Shown here in pieces: positions 15,698 to 24,030 of a stretch of 34,784 bases of DNA. Both the position numbers and the translations under genes were made by a program. Source of the DNA: Thermoplasmatota archaeon (GTDB taxonomy: Archaea; Thermoplasmatota; E2; DHVEG-1); NCBI GenBank assembly GCA_016930995.1, contig JAFGFQ010000049.1, positions 1-34,784 on the forward strand, written 5' to 3'. Under the pieces are notes generated by a model, which made no database searches, was not told the DNA's origin, and saw only the letters and a list, made by a program, of their open reading frames with translations. Every line of letters starts with the position of its first letter. Within the stretch, counting starts at the first letter, position 1.

Positions 15698-18136
15698 TTA
15701 TCGGAGATTAAGAATAAATGGTCCAAGCAGGAAAGCAGTCGCTGTTTTTTCTGCATCAGCAGCGGAGACAACTATCTCGACAGTCCCAAGACCGAAGAGA
15801 ATCCCTGTTGTAATGATATCACTCCCATCAGGATCGATTGTCGGGATGGTCCCACTCTTCTGCTGCCCGAAGAACACCAAACCTTCCACGCGAATCGTCC
15901 AGTTGACCTCTGAGGCATTCACAACCCCGGTGTTCAAGACCTCCGCAGTAACCTTCAGACCCCCGGAAATCACACCGATCTCGATATGTGGCCCAGCGAT
16001 AATCGCAATCGTCATCGCATCAGACCATGCACTCTCCTGTCCATTGCTATCTTTTGCTTTGACTTTTACCTGGTACTCACCAGGCGCCATCCACGCATGA
16101 ACCGTCTCAACAGACTGACCTGAGGGATACGGACCGAACCACTCACTGACCTCATCTTCGAAGTCCCATTGGTAGTAGACCTCGTCAGCCTCAGGATCGG
16201 TCGTACTCGTCGTAAAGGTAAAATCAACAGCGGTCGTCCCTGAAGTAGGGCCAGTTGGGACAGCTGGTGTCCCAGGAGGCTGGTTGACCTGCTCTGTCAG
16301 AGACAACGCAGGGTCACCAAACAGGTTCGTCTCATAATACACCCAGCGAATGCACGACCGACCAATGATAGGAAGATTATCCTCTTTAGAATCATGACTT
16401 GCCTTGCCAAGCTGTGGTTTCATCTCCCCGAAGACCGCGTCCCAGAACTGACGATGAAGCCGCTGAGAATCCCCATCGGTGCTATATGACCAGAAGAAAC
16501 CATACCGAGCGTTCATGATGACAGCAAAGGCCGCATGCGTTGTTTTCACCGTGAAATGCTCTGCGATGCAATCACCACTGTCAAAGCCACCAGCCATACA
16601 GCCCTGAGAATAGATAAAACATGTTTCATCCGTGGGATTTGAAAGAGCGTCGACATCATAGTTATCCAACTTCAGGTTATAATCATAGGAGGCATGGCCT
16701 AAATGATTAATCACATGGACACCGTTGTTTATCACAGATATGATAGCCGATGGCGGCCAGTCATAGCTGGGAGTATCGTATAATTTATTGATAGTGTAGT
16801 CACTTGCAGGAATCCCAACCGTTGTATACCCATCATCGGACGAACCGTTGATGAACTGATTCAGATAATTCCCCCCATAGCTTGCGATCCCATAATCCCC
16901 AAGATACTCACCTGCCAAACAATATTTCTTCAAATACGGATCGTTGATATCTTTATTGATATACTCAATAGTTTTTGCAACAAAATTATTGACCTCAGTC
17001 ATGCTTCCGACACAGGCTCGCCCAACGTAGACTTCTGCGACAAGATCAACATCTCCACCGCTCTCACCATCCGTTGGTTCACCCCATTTCGTGTCCCCAT
17101 CGTAATTATACGGCCCATCAAGACACGCATAATAAATATCAGAGGGCATGGTTTCCTCATAATAAGTAACGTTCTCATCCATACCAGAGACCCAAAGCAT
17201 CGGAGCAGCAACAACATTATTATCTCCTCCGATTAAGACATACTCGATCCCCCAGTCTTGATAAGCGGTTCGTATATAGTTCCGAATACTTTCCAGGTCG
17301 CTTGCACCAATATCAGTCAGTGTTTTAATCACAGTCTGCACACCAGTCGCATCATGTGCTTGCTTCAACGGATCAAAACCAGTCTTCAACGCATCCGTTG
17401 TAATAATAAGAAGATCATAATCATCTATAAAAGAACAAACAGGGGTGCATTGATAATCATATTGAAGAACCATCTCCGGATTATCGACTCTCTGGCGCAC
17501 CTCTCTTCTATCCTGCTCTACACCACGATACATGATCGACGCCCCATCTGTCGGAACCGTGTCAACCGAAACATCCAAACGAGAGTAATAAAGCAGTTCT
17601 CCCGTCAAAGGAGTGTATTGCACGGGATGCAAAAGGAGCACTAAAATCTGATATCCCCGGAACTGTTGCACACCGACCTTCGTGAACAGTCGCCCAGGAT
17701 ATGTTGCGCTTGATCCATACATCGCCTCATTCGGGGTAGGGATTGGTATATCCTGCGTCTGTGACAATGGAATTGCTTGACTTGTCGGCTCTATCAGGAA
17801 ATCAGATCCAAGAACGACGGATTTTCCTGGAGTAATTGTGATACTACTCACCTGTGACTGAGGAGGAATCAGAAGAAAGACACCCATTGAGGGAAGCTTT
17901 GGTTCACCAGCACTTCCAGCGGGATAACAATCATCAAGAACGATTCTGTCATACAACGTTCCTGCGATATCAACGGTGGTCACTGTCGGAACGTTAAAAG
18001 TATAGCTCATCGCTATCTCATTCGTTGCGGAGAGCTGATGGGATTGAACCGCGACTGAACCCACCATTAAACAGACCATAGAAATGACAAAAAACTGCCT
18101 CCTAAAATCTCGTATCGAACTGGTACGTTTCTTCAT
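15698..18136 (-). CDS. Secreted gingipain-like cysteine peptidase (family C25) with PKD-like and shared C-terminal domains
   Basis: The 812-residue product starts with a signal peptide (FFVISMVCLMVGSVAV, about 15-30) and a C25-type propeptide of about 200 residues. The catalytic domain spans about 238-612: DDYDLLIITTDAL, YVLIGGDNNVVA and VGRACVGS lead to the putative catalytic histidine H481 in NHLGHASY and cysteine C513 in YSQGCMAGGF. NLFGDPAL closes the domain. Residues about 620-713 are a PKD/fibronectin-like module, and 717-812 the C-terminal domain shared with two other exported proteins here. Gingipain homologues cut after Arg or Lys; the specificity of this one is not predictable by eye. 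It probably degrades detrital protein outside the cell. Confidence 0.93.
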   Translation of the reverse strand: MKKRTSSIRDFRRQFFVISMVCLMVGSVAVQSHQLSATNEIAMSYTFNVPTVTTVDIAGTLYDRIVLDDCYPAGSAGEPKLPSMGVFLLIPPQSQVSSITITPGKSVVLGSDFLIEPTSQAIPLSQTQDIPIPTPNEAMYGSSATYPGRLFTKVGVQQFRGYQILVLLLHPVQYTPLTGELLYYSRLDVSVDTVPTDGASIMYRGVEQDRREVRQRVDNPEMVLQYDYQCTPVCSFIDDYDLLIITTDALKTGFDPLKQAHDATGVQTVIKTLTDIGASDLESIRNYIRTAYQDWGIEYVLIGGDNNVVAAPMLWVSGMDENVTYYEETMPSDIYYACLDGPYNYDGDTKWGEPTDGESGGDVDLVAEVYVGRACVGSMTEVNNFVAKTIEYINKDINDPYLKKYCLAGEYLGDYGIASYGGNYLNQFINGSSDDGYTTVGIPASDYTINKLYDTPSYDWPPSAIISVINNGVHVINHLGHASYDYNLKLDNYDVDALSNPTDETCFIYSQGCMAGGFDSGDCIAEHFTVKTTHAAFAVIMNARYGFFWSYSTDGDSQRLHRQFWDAVFGEMKPQLGKASHDSKEDNLPIIGRSCIRWVYYETNLFGDPALSLTEQVNQPPGTPAVPTGPTSGTTAVDFTFTTSTTDPEADEVYYQWDFEDEVSEWFGPYPSGQSVETVHAWMAPGEYQVKVKAKDSNGQESAWSDAMTIAIIAGPHIEIGVISGGLKVTAEVLNTGVVNASEVNWTIRVEGLVFFGQQKSGTIPTIDPDGSDIITTGILFGLGTVEIVVSAADAEKTATAFLLGPFILNLR

Positions 18137-18171
18137 ATATTTTCCCCTATCACTATAAGATATATATCCTT

Positions 18172-18184
18172 CTTATATATAAAC
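18172..18184 (-). promoter_or_regulatory. TATA-like promoter for the C25 peptidase
   Basis: On the minus strand the element is GTTTATATATAAG, about 42 bp upstream of the ATG, leaving a short leader that contains AGGGGAAAATAT just before the start. This is one of the clearest TATA boxes in the window. Confidence 0.6.
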
Positions 18185-18257
18185 ATGAATGGTACATTCC
18201 CAAAAAAAATGACAAAAGAATCCTATTGAAGAATACTACAAAAAACATAGGATTCCG

Positions 18258-18929
18258 TTAGATACGTCTGAAACCCCTATGGACGAACTGACGAACAGAC
18301 AAGACCATACGGTCCCTCCGATAGGTAAGCGGCATGGTGAGCCCTTCCCCCCATGTTTTCTTTTTCTTCAGTTCCGAAAGAACAGTATCAACCCGAAAAT
18401 CTGTGGAATCCACAACAGTGTACGCATAACCCGCATACAAAGGATCATGAGAATCACTCCCACCGGTCCCACCCAGATTAAACTTCCGGGCGACTTTTGC
18501 GATTTTCAAGTTCGTGTTCGGAACACTACACCCATTAAACACCTCAATTGCCGTGACTTTTGAATGAATCGCCTTGAGTTTCTCAAGCTTAATCCCTGAG
18601 AGAAGGCGAAACAGATGAGGAACGACCGGTTCCCCGCCAGCATCAATGATGCGTTCTACGGTTTCCTCCACAGACAGACCTGCTTTAATATCTGTCGTGA
18701 GATTAAGTGCAAGCAAATGACCATCCGCAGTAGAAATCTCAACACCAGGAATAAAAAGGAAATCTTTCGGAACCACTTTTTGAACTTTCAAACACCCCTG
18801 AATCGTATTATGATCCGTCAGCGCCATTCCTTGGAGCCCTCGCTTTTGAAGCGATTGAATGAGAGACTCAGGGCTCCCCAGGGCATCATCGGAAAAATTC
18901 GAGTGAAGGTGCATATCAATTTTTAACAT
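18258..18929 (-). CDS. PHP-domain metal-dependent phosphoesterase
   Basis: This PHP-superfamily hydrolase binds two or three metal ions and cleaves phosphate esters. The ATG at 18929 gives MLKIDMHLHSNFSDD, the usual first strand of this family; an in-frame ATG 13 codons upstream adds an unconserved leader and is less likely. Metal-binding motifs are DMHLHS, LTDHNT, PGVEIS, VPHL and GGSDSHD, all intact. At about 223 residues it is a single PHP domain, like TrpH-type nucleases or phosphatases, without added domains. The substrate is unknown. It is divergent from the KaiC-like gene and lies 121 bp before the C25 gene on the same strand, which has its own promoter. Confidence 0.88.
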   Translation of the reverse strand: MLKIDMHLHSNFSDDALGSPESLIQSLQKRGLQGMALTDHNTIQGCLKVQKVVPKDFLFIPGVEISTADGHLLALNLTTDIKAGLSVEETVERIIDAGGEPVVPHLFRLLSGIKLEKLKAIHSKVTAIEVFNGCSVPNTNLKIAKVARKFNLGGTGGSDSHDPLYAGYAYTVVDSTDFRVDTVLSELKKKKTWGEGLTMPLTYRRDRMVLSVRQFVHRGFRRI

Positions 18930-19270
18930 ATGAGGGACAACCGCTGCTAGCTTGTAGCCACCAACCATATTAGAAATTTACGGTACCATACGCATCACCT
19001 GTTAACCTTGGAGGATGAAATAAAAAGAAAGCATTAAATAACCCACGAGTATTGTGGCGGCTTGGGAGAGGCAGATTTATGCTGTTCGAAAAAACCAGAC
19101 AGTTAAGTACACATCGATTTGGTGAGTTAGAACTCGTTGATAAATCACTGTTTTTCATTTGTACAAACAGACGAGACAACTAAACTCATCTCCTCTACTT
19201 TTTCCATCACCTGTAAAAACTTATTTAAGTGTTTATCCCATAACAACTGCTCAACCAACGGTGATGAGGT
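18930..19270. other. Divergent intergenic region between PHP and KaiC-like genes
   Basis: It contains promoter-like elements: GCATTAAATAACC near 19031 and ACTTATTTAAGTG at 19219-19231 (plus strand), the latter about 45 bp before the KaiC-like gene. A 34-codon ORF at 19079-19183 has a GGGAGAGG about 8 bases upstream and could be a microprotein, but evidence is thin. Nothing else is seen. Confidence 0.4.
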
Positions 19271-20035
19271 ATGGAGACATTTGGGATGGAGCATCAGAAA
19301 TCAACAGAGGATAAAAGAATAGGGACCGGTATCGAAGGATTAGACGGCCTGCTCCAAGGAGGCTACCCTCAAGGAAGCGTTACATTAGTGGCAGGGACCC
19401 CAGGAACAGGAAAGACGATTGTCTGTTTTCAATACATCAATTCCGGAATACTATATGCAGAGAAATGCTTGTTCTTAACATCAGATGAACGAATTGATAC
19501 CTTAATTACCCAAGCACAGAAATTCGGTTTTGACTTTGAAAAAGCAGTCCACAATGGCCAGTTGAAATTCATGTACCTTGATTTAGAAAAACACAGTATC
19601 CACAGAGAGATGGAAGAAGAGATACGAAACGGGAACTACTCTCGAATTGTCCTTGACTCTCTTACACCACTCTCAGAGATGCCGGTATGGACAGTCAATC
19701 GCGGATCCGAAATCATCCCATCAGAAGACACGGTGCTGAAAAATCCAGTTCCTCTCGATTCAGTTCAAGCAACACGGATGCACGTCCGCAGAATCCTTCG
19801 AATCCTTGAGGAAGACGCATCGACTGCACTGGTCACATCAGAAATCACCGAAGGTTCCCGTCATCTCTCCCGTGATTCAGTCTCAGAATTTCTCGTCGAC
19901 GGTATCCTAATCCTTGATTTAGACCCCTCGATGGACCGTCGGAAACTGACCGTCCGGAAGATGCGGGGGACAAAACATACATTAAAACCACGGGACATTG
20001 AGATCACCAACAAAGGTGGCATCCGGATACTCTAA
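19271..20035 (+). CDS. KaiC/RadA-like RecA-superfamily ATPase, single domain
   Basis: The 254-residue product opens with RIGTGIEGLDGLLQGGYPQGSVTLVAG, typical of the KaiC family. The Walker A motif GTPGTGKT is at about 42-49, LFLTSDE at about 67-73 stands where KaiC carries its paired catalytic glutamates, and the Walker B strand is RIVLDSL (aspartate 129). EITEG and KMRGTKHTLKPRDIEITNKGG match the conserved C-terminal half. There is one KaiC domain, as in many archaeal signalling ATPases. The cellular role is unknown and nothing here shows circadian function. A second in-frame ATG five codons on could be the true start. The next gene is 57 bp away on the same strand. Confidence 0.88.
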   Translation: METFGMEHQKSTEDKRIGTGIEGLDGLLQGGYPQGSVTLVAGTPGTGKTIVCFQYINSGILYAEKCLFLTSDERIDTLITQAQKFGFDFEKAVHNGQLKFMYLDLEKHSIHREMEEEIRNGNYSRIVLDSLTPLSEMPVWTVNRGSEIIPSEDTVLKNPVPLDSVQATRMHVRRILRILEEDASTALVTSEITEGSRHLSRDSVSEFLVDGILILDLDPSMDRRKLTVRKMRGTKHTLKPRDIEITNKGGIRIL

Positions 20036-20092
20036 AGAAATGATGTTTCCCAGGGAAAACATAAAAAATCTCCCTGGTGTTACCTCCTCGTT

Positions 20093-20659
20093 ATGAACGA
20101 ACGAACCTTACCTAGTCCATCACTCCATACACTTTTTGTTTCAAAGGAAGTCAGTCGGTGTCCACTCATTTCCGAGATGATCAAACTAGGTCAACACTTG
20201 CAGACATGGGAAATCACTTCGAAAGACAGCGGGATTCTTAGCATGGATTACGGCAAACGTCTACTGATAAATGCACAGAATGTGAACCTACAGAAAATGA
20301 CACAACAAGATGTCGTGGAAATCGTTGATTACGATCCATTAAAAAACATCATGATGGTCATTGGCCCAAAAGACCCCTCAGCAGAAACCCCGGTGCATTG
20401 GATCATACAAAAAGCCCGGGTTGACATCAACGCGTTACTCCAGATCAACAGTCCTTCTCTTTTTGAACGATTTCAAGGGAAATTCCCGACAACAGAGGTA
20501 AAGACCAAACCAGCAACGCTTGAGCGTGCCAAAGAGATACTGAGGGTCTTACGCACAAACAAAACAATTTTGCTCCAAAACGAAGGGATTCTTTTTACCG
20601 GACTTACCATCAAAGAAATATCTTCATCTCTTGATAAGTATTTAAGGGGTACGCAATGA
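20093..20659 (+). CDS. Class II aldolase/adducin-like protein with degenerate zinc site
   Basis: The 188-residue product follows the class II aldolase (FucA/MtnB) pattern: SGILSM, LLINAQNVNLQKMTQQDVVEI, PSAETPVHW and DINALLQINSPS, then KTILLQNEGILFTG. E98 and H102 of the usual SSE...H segment are kept. The paired zinc histidines normally seen as HxH are Q117 and N119 here, and the later histidine of the NHG motif is E164. The usual Zn-dependent aldol or dehydratase chemistry is therefore doubtful. The stop overlaps the mtnA start as ATGA, so the two are translationally coupled. A methylthioribulose-phosphate partner role would be natural from context but is not shown by the residues. Confidence 0.75.
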   Translation: MNERTLPSPSLHTLFVSKEVSRCPLISEMIKLGQHLQTWEITSKDSGILSMDYGKRLLINAQNVNLQKMTQQDVVEIVDYDPLKNIMMVIGPKDPSAETPVHWIIQKARVDINALLQINSPSLFERFQGKFPTTEVKTKPATLERAKEILRVLRTNKTILLQNEGILFTGLTIKEISSSLDKYLRGTQ

Positions 20660-21615
20660 AAATCAACGGAAAACAGTACAGATCTATATGGAAGGAAGAC
20701 AAGGTTGTGAAGTTTATTGACCAGAGAAAACTACCGTACTCATTTGAGATTTTTACCGCCAGAACCGTCAAGGATGTCGCCTATGCCATAAAGGACATGG
20801 TCGTTCGTGGCGCCCCTGCGATTGGCGCGGCAGCAGCATATGGGATGGCACTTGGGGAAAAAAACCCGCAGCAATCTGCTGAAGTATTACAATCAACCCG
20901 ACCTACGGCATATGACCTTTTTTATGCGGTCGATTACATGATGAAGGCTATCGAAGAAAAAAAGAATGCCTCTGATGCAGCCACAGCATATGTCGATTCA
21001 ATCATAAATCGTTGTAAGAAAATAGGGGAGCACGGGGAACGTCTCATCAAGGACCCCATGCGAATCCTTACCCACTGTAACGCGGGAGCGTTAGCCACCG
21101 TCGACTTTGGCACAGCACTTGCCCCGCTACGAGTCGCACAGATGAAGAAAAAAAAGATGTTTATCTTCGCAGATGAGACCCGGCCACGCCTCCAAGGATT
21201 ACTCACTGCATGGGAGCTTTACCAAGAAGGAATCCCCCATGCATTGATAGCTGATAACGCCGCAGGCTATTTTTTAGAAAAAAAAGAAATCGATCTGGTG
21301 ATCGTTGGGGCAGACAGGATAGCAAAGAATGGTGATTTTGCGAATAAAATAGGGACCTATGAAAAAGCGGTGTGCGCACGGGAGAATAATATTCCTTTTT
21401 ATGTTGCTGCACCAATTAGTACTTTTGATTCGAAGTTAAAAGACGGGACACATATCATCGTCGAAGAACGGGCTGCATCAGAAATAACAAAGATCAACGG
21501 CAAGACCATCATGCCTGCGTGGGTCTCTGTGAAGAACCCTGCCTTTGATATCACTCCAAAGAAATATGTCACCGGTTACATCACTGAAAAAGGAGTACAG
21601 AAAAGTATATCATAA
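20656..21615 (+). CDS. mtnA: S-methyl-5-thioribose-1-phosphate isomerase (MtnA; eIF2B-like family)
   Basis: It converts methylthioribose-1-phosphate to methylthioribulose-1-phosphate in methionine salvage. The 319-residue product has RGAPAIGAAAAYG at 51-63, LTHCNAGALAT with the catalytic cysteine C141, ADETRPRLQG, and VIVGADRIAKNGDFANKIGTY with catalytic aspartate D220. These together favour MtnA over the ribose-1,5-bisphosphate isomerase and eIF2B-alpha branches, although archaeal enzymes of this family may act on related sugars. At 319 aa it is slightly short of the typical 340-350. It overlaps the upstream aldolase-like gene by 4 nt. Confidence 0.92.
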   Translation: MKINGKQYRSIWKEDKVVKFIDQRKLPYSFEIFTARTVKDVAYAIKDMVVRGAPAIGAAAAYGMALGEKNPQQSAEVLQSTRPTAYDLFYAVDYMMKAIEEKKNASDAATAYVDSIINRCKKIGEHGERLIKDPMRILTHCNAGALATVDFGTALAPLRVAQMKKKKMFIFADETRPRLQGLLTAWELYQEGIPHALIADNAAGYFLEKKEIDLVIVGADRIAKNGDFANKIGTYEKAVCARENNIPFYVAAPISTFDSKLKDGTHIIVEERAASEITKINGKTIMPAWVSVKNPAFDITPKKYVTGYITEKGVQKSIS

Positions 21616-21628
21616 AAACAGGAAAAAC

Positions 21629-21638
21629 CGTTTATACC
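21629..21638 (+). promoter_or_regulatory. TATA-like promoter for the double zinc-ribbon gene
   Basis: CGTTTATACC lies about 50 bp before the start codon and 14 bp after the mtnA stop, consistent with separate transcription. Confidence 0.4.
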
Positions 21639-21680
21639 CGAATGAGCATTAACGGATGAAACAAGAAGTAGTACGAAGGG

Positions 21681-21977
21681 ATGCTTATGAAACTTGAAAG
21701 CCTAGATGAAATGGAGGAGAACCAGCAATTTTTCTGTTCCTCCTGTGGAAAACAACTTGAAGCGGTTGATGAAATTTCACATCGTCTCTGCTATCAATGC
21801 AAACAGATGCAAGGGGATCGGAACGAGGAGGACATCTTCTTCTGCTGGGCATGCGGCAAACACCTTCTCCAGATGGGTGAGGTCGCACAAGGTCTCTGTC
21901 ATGCCTGTAAAGCTTCTATCATCCGGAAAATCCACGATCCGCTAAAAAAACCTCTCAGCCCCCTAGAAAAACGATAG
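21681..21977 (+). CDS. Tandem zinc-ribbon protein
   Basis: The product is 96-98 residues; an ATG at 21687, spaced properly after GAAGGG, is the likelier start, though the ATG at 21681 is also in frame. Two similar units of about 24 residues each carry CxxC pairs: FCSSCGKQL...LCYQCK and FCWACGKHL...LCHACK. The spacing inside the units is the same, so the protein arose by internal duplication, each unit binding one zinc. A basic tail follows (RKIHDPLKKPLSPLEKR). No enzyme domain is attached; probably a nucleic-acid or protein adaptor. I do not know the family name. Confidence 0.8.
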   Translation: MLMKLESLDEMEENQQFFCSSCGKQLEAVDEISHRLCYQCKQMQGDRNEEDIFFCWACGKHLLQMGEVAQGLCHACKASIIRKIHDPLKKPLSPLEKR

Positions 21978-22045
21978 ACGTTAACACCCAACTCCATGTT
22001 TTTTTAACACCTAGAGAAACTATGGTTACTTCTCTTTAGAATGAA

Positions 22046-22075
22046 ATTGAAAAAAAAAAAAAGAAAAAAGGGGTG
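22046..22075 (-). terminator. T-run terminator for the propeller protein gene
   Basis: On the minus strand, about 15 bases after the stop, the RNA reads a C-rich patch followed by U6CU12, a strong archaeal-type poly-U terminator. The plus strand just upstream (21999-22006) carries a T7-8 run that would end the zinc-ribbon transcript. Confidence 0.6.
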
Positions 22076-22086
22076 GGTTTCTTTCC

Positions 22087-23670
22087 CTAGATTTTGGAAA
22101 AGATGATCAACTGTTTCCCTGTTGCTGTCATTACATCAGAGTCAGCGGTTACAGTGATCGATATGGTGCCTAACCCAAAGATGATACCGGTTTTAACGGT
22201 TTCCTCTGCACCCATTGCCAGACTGGTGATGGTACCTGAAACGTTCTTGTTAATCAGTTTCAAAATTCCACCGGTAACCTTTATGTTCCAAGCAACGTTG
22301 GTTGCATCTGCGGTTCCCGTGTTCTTGATCACCGCTGAGACACCCATGCCACCAGCAATGGACATAATCTCGATGATTGGCACTTGAGGTTCTTCTGCAA
22401 GAGGAGTCAGCCAGATATCGACATCCGCACCGTTGCTCTTCTCATATAGTGCTTGAACGGCATAATCGGTTATATCAGCACTCTTGTACTCCGCAACAGC
22501 ATCGTCGATTTCCTCAGCGACACTCCAGGTAACTCCACCATCATCTGATGTTGATTTGTAGAGTTTATCGTTCTTGAAATACGTGCAGACGAAATTCCCG
22601 TCAGCATCGACTCGCACATCAGGATACGTCTCATCGTCGACGTCAGCAGCAACCGTGCTTTGTGAGGCAGTGACCATCTTGTCGGTGGAGTAGAAACAGA
22701 CTATGTCGTCGTTTCCCGCTTCATCGGTCTGAGCAAGAACCACGATATTATCGTCATACGCAGCGACAGCAGGGAATTGGAGGTTACCTGTACCAACGAT
22801 GTCATATAACGCATCAAATCCGGTGTCCATGTTGGAGAAATCTGCTACACGAACCACTAATTTCCAGACAGACTCATTGAACCAATCATAAGCAGCATAC
22901 ATGTAATCGGTCGTTAGGTCGATATCCACATCAGCATGTTCACAACCATTTACGTAATACCAGCTAATGGTCCCACCGGTCTCCGATGTTGCATACATAA
23001 TGGTTGGTCCGTTCGTATATCCAGTTCCATAGGTGGTACTTGTCACTAATGACACAATGCCAAAATCATAGTCATCGAAGTGGTTGTCACAGGCGATATC
23101 CGCATCGATCATATCATACCAGCCGTAGCTTGACCAATCCCAATAGACGAGTGGGTTCAGGGTGGTGTCATCAAGCTGTGTCGCGTCGTTGACCTCATAA
23201 AGATAGGTCGGACCACCACCAAGATCATTATAATCAGTGACATAGGTTCCAAAGAATCTGTTGGCGTCCCAGAGCTTGAAAGCGGGGTAATCTCCGCCAA
23301 GTCCAGCAAAGTAAATACCAGAATCATAGGTTATCCCATCATCATCGGAATAGGTCCAAATGATCTCATCGGAAGTGACATCAAAATAGGCAGCCATGTG
23401 GATTCCAGCTGCGCTTCGTCCGAACGTTGGATGTACTTGATCACCAGCTGCTTCGATCGCAGGTGTGGTGTCAAGACGCAGTGGTATCTTTTGGATCGGT
23501 TGGGTTACCTTCATGGTTGGAGCGCTTACCTCATGGGAAACCATGTTAAGTTTATTCACTGTTACACTATTTTTTTCTGCTATCGGCATACTTGTTGCAC
23601 TTGTTACTACCAGCCCTGCAATAACCAGCGTTATTGCCACCAAATAGGTTGTTTTTTTCATACTTTTCAT
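22087..23670 (-). CDS. Secreted beta-propeller-like protein with shared C-terminal domain
   Basis: The 527-residue acidic exported protein has a signal peptide (YLVAITLVIAGLVVTSATS). Residues about 70-420 contain repeated beta-blade-like segments: HMAAYFDVTSDEIIWTYSDDDG, YMYAAYDWFNESVWKLVV, NIVVLAQTDEAGNDDIVCFYS, DGNFVCTYFKNDKLYKSTSDDGGVTWS. The last has the SxDDGxTW pattern of BNR/sialidase-type repeats. Residues 432-527 are the same terminal domain as in the PKD and C25 proteins. No sialidase catalytic set is visible, so a binding role is more likely than hydrolysis. Two in-frame ATGs lie after GAGGTGAAAGGAA; either may start translation. Confidence 0.85.
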   Translation of the reverse strand: MKSMKKTTYLVAITLVIAGLVVTSATSMPIAEKNSVTVNKLNMVSHEVSAPTMKVTQPIQKIPLRLDTTPAIEAAGDQVHPTFGRSAAGIHMAAYFDVTSDEIIWTYSDDDGITYDSGIYFAGLGGDYPAFKLWDANRFFGTYVTDYNDLGGGPTYLYEVNDATQLDDTTLNPLVYWDWSSYGWYDMIDADIACDNHFDDYDFGIVSLVTSTTYGTGYTNGPTIMYATSETGGTISWYYVNGCEHADVDIDLTTDYMYAAYDWFNESVWKLVVRVADFSNMDTGFDALYDIVGTGNLQFPAVAAYDDNIVVLAQTDEAGNDDIVCFYSTDKMVTASQSTVAADVDDETYPDVRVDADGNFVCTYFKNDKLYKSTSDDGGVTWSVAEEIDDAVAEYKSADITDYAVQALYEKSNGADVDIWLTPLAEEPQVPIIEIMSIAGGMGVSAVIKNTGTADATNVAWNIKVTGGILKLINKNVSGTITSLAMGAEETVKTGIIFGLGTISITVTADSDVMTATGKQLIIFSKI

Positions 23671-24030
23671 TTCCTTTCACCTCTATTAACGGGGTAATGG
23701 AAAAATCGCTTATTTTCTGTTTTTTCCACGAGAAAAACGAATATCTATGTAGTCTTGTATTGATGCCTTCGTTTTTCTTATTATATATTCCCCCTAAATT
23801 TTTTTCATAGTATTAGACTACTAATATCTATGATTTACTACTTAGTTGTTAATATAGAACTACGAGTATTTAAATTTTTTCTTAATTATTTCTCATCATT
23901 TTATACAAAGATGAATTTTCTAACACAAAGATTAAATAGTGTTTTATCCTAGTTTAATTATAAACACAAACTATAAATTATATAACATCATAATAGTTGG
24001 TACCTGAATTAAAAGAAGAGGTGTATAGAG
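23671..24030. other. Divergent, very AT-rich intergenic region
   Basis: No gene is seen. It separates two divergently transcribed secreted-protein genes. GGAATATATAATAAG on the minus strand near 23780-23793 is a likely TATA box for the propeller gene, giving a long leader. A small hairpin TATTAG-ACTA-CTAATA sits at 23811-23826. ACTATAAATTATATA at 23970-23984 is the likely TATA box for the plus-strand gene, and AGAAGAGGTG precedes its TTG start. Confidence 0.5.

Noticed and set aside
14959..15988. DNA-level inverted repeat between the convergent PKD and C25 genes, since both end in the same domain
   Set aside because: The nucleotide sequences of the two domain copies have diverged well below what would pair; similarity is at protein level only.
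18970..19179. 69-residue minus-strand ORF in the PHP/KaiC gap
   Set aside because: Low-complexity composition, no ribosome site and no domain pattern; the region is better explained as promoter DNA.
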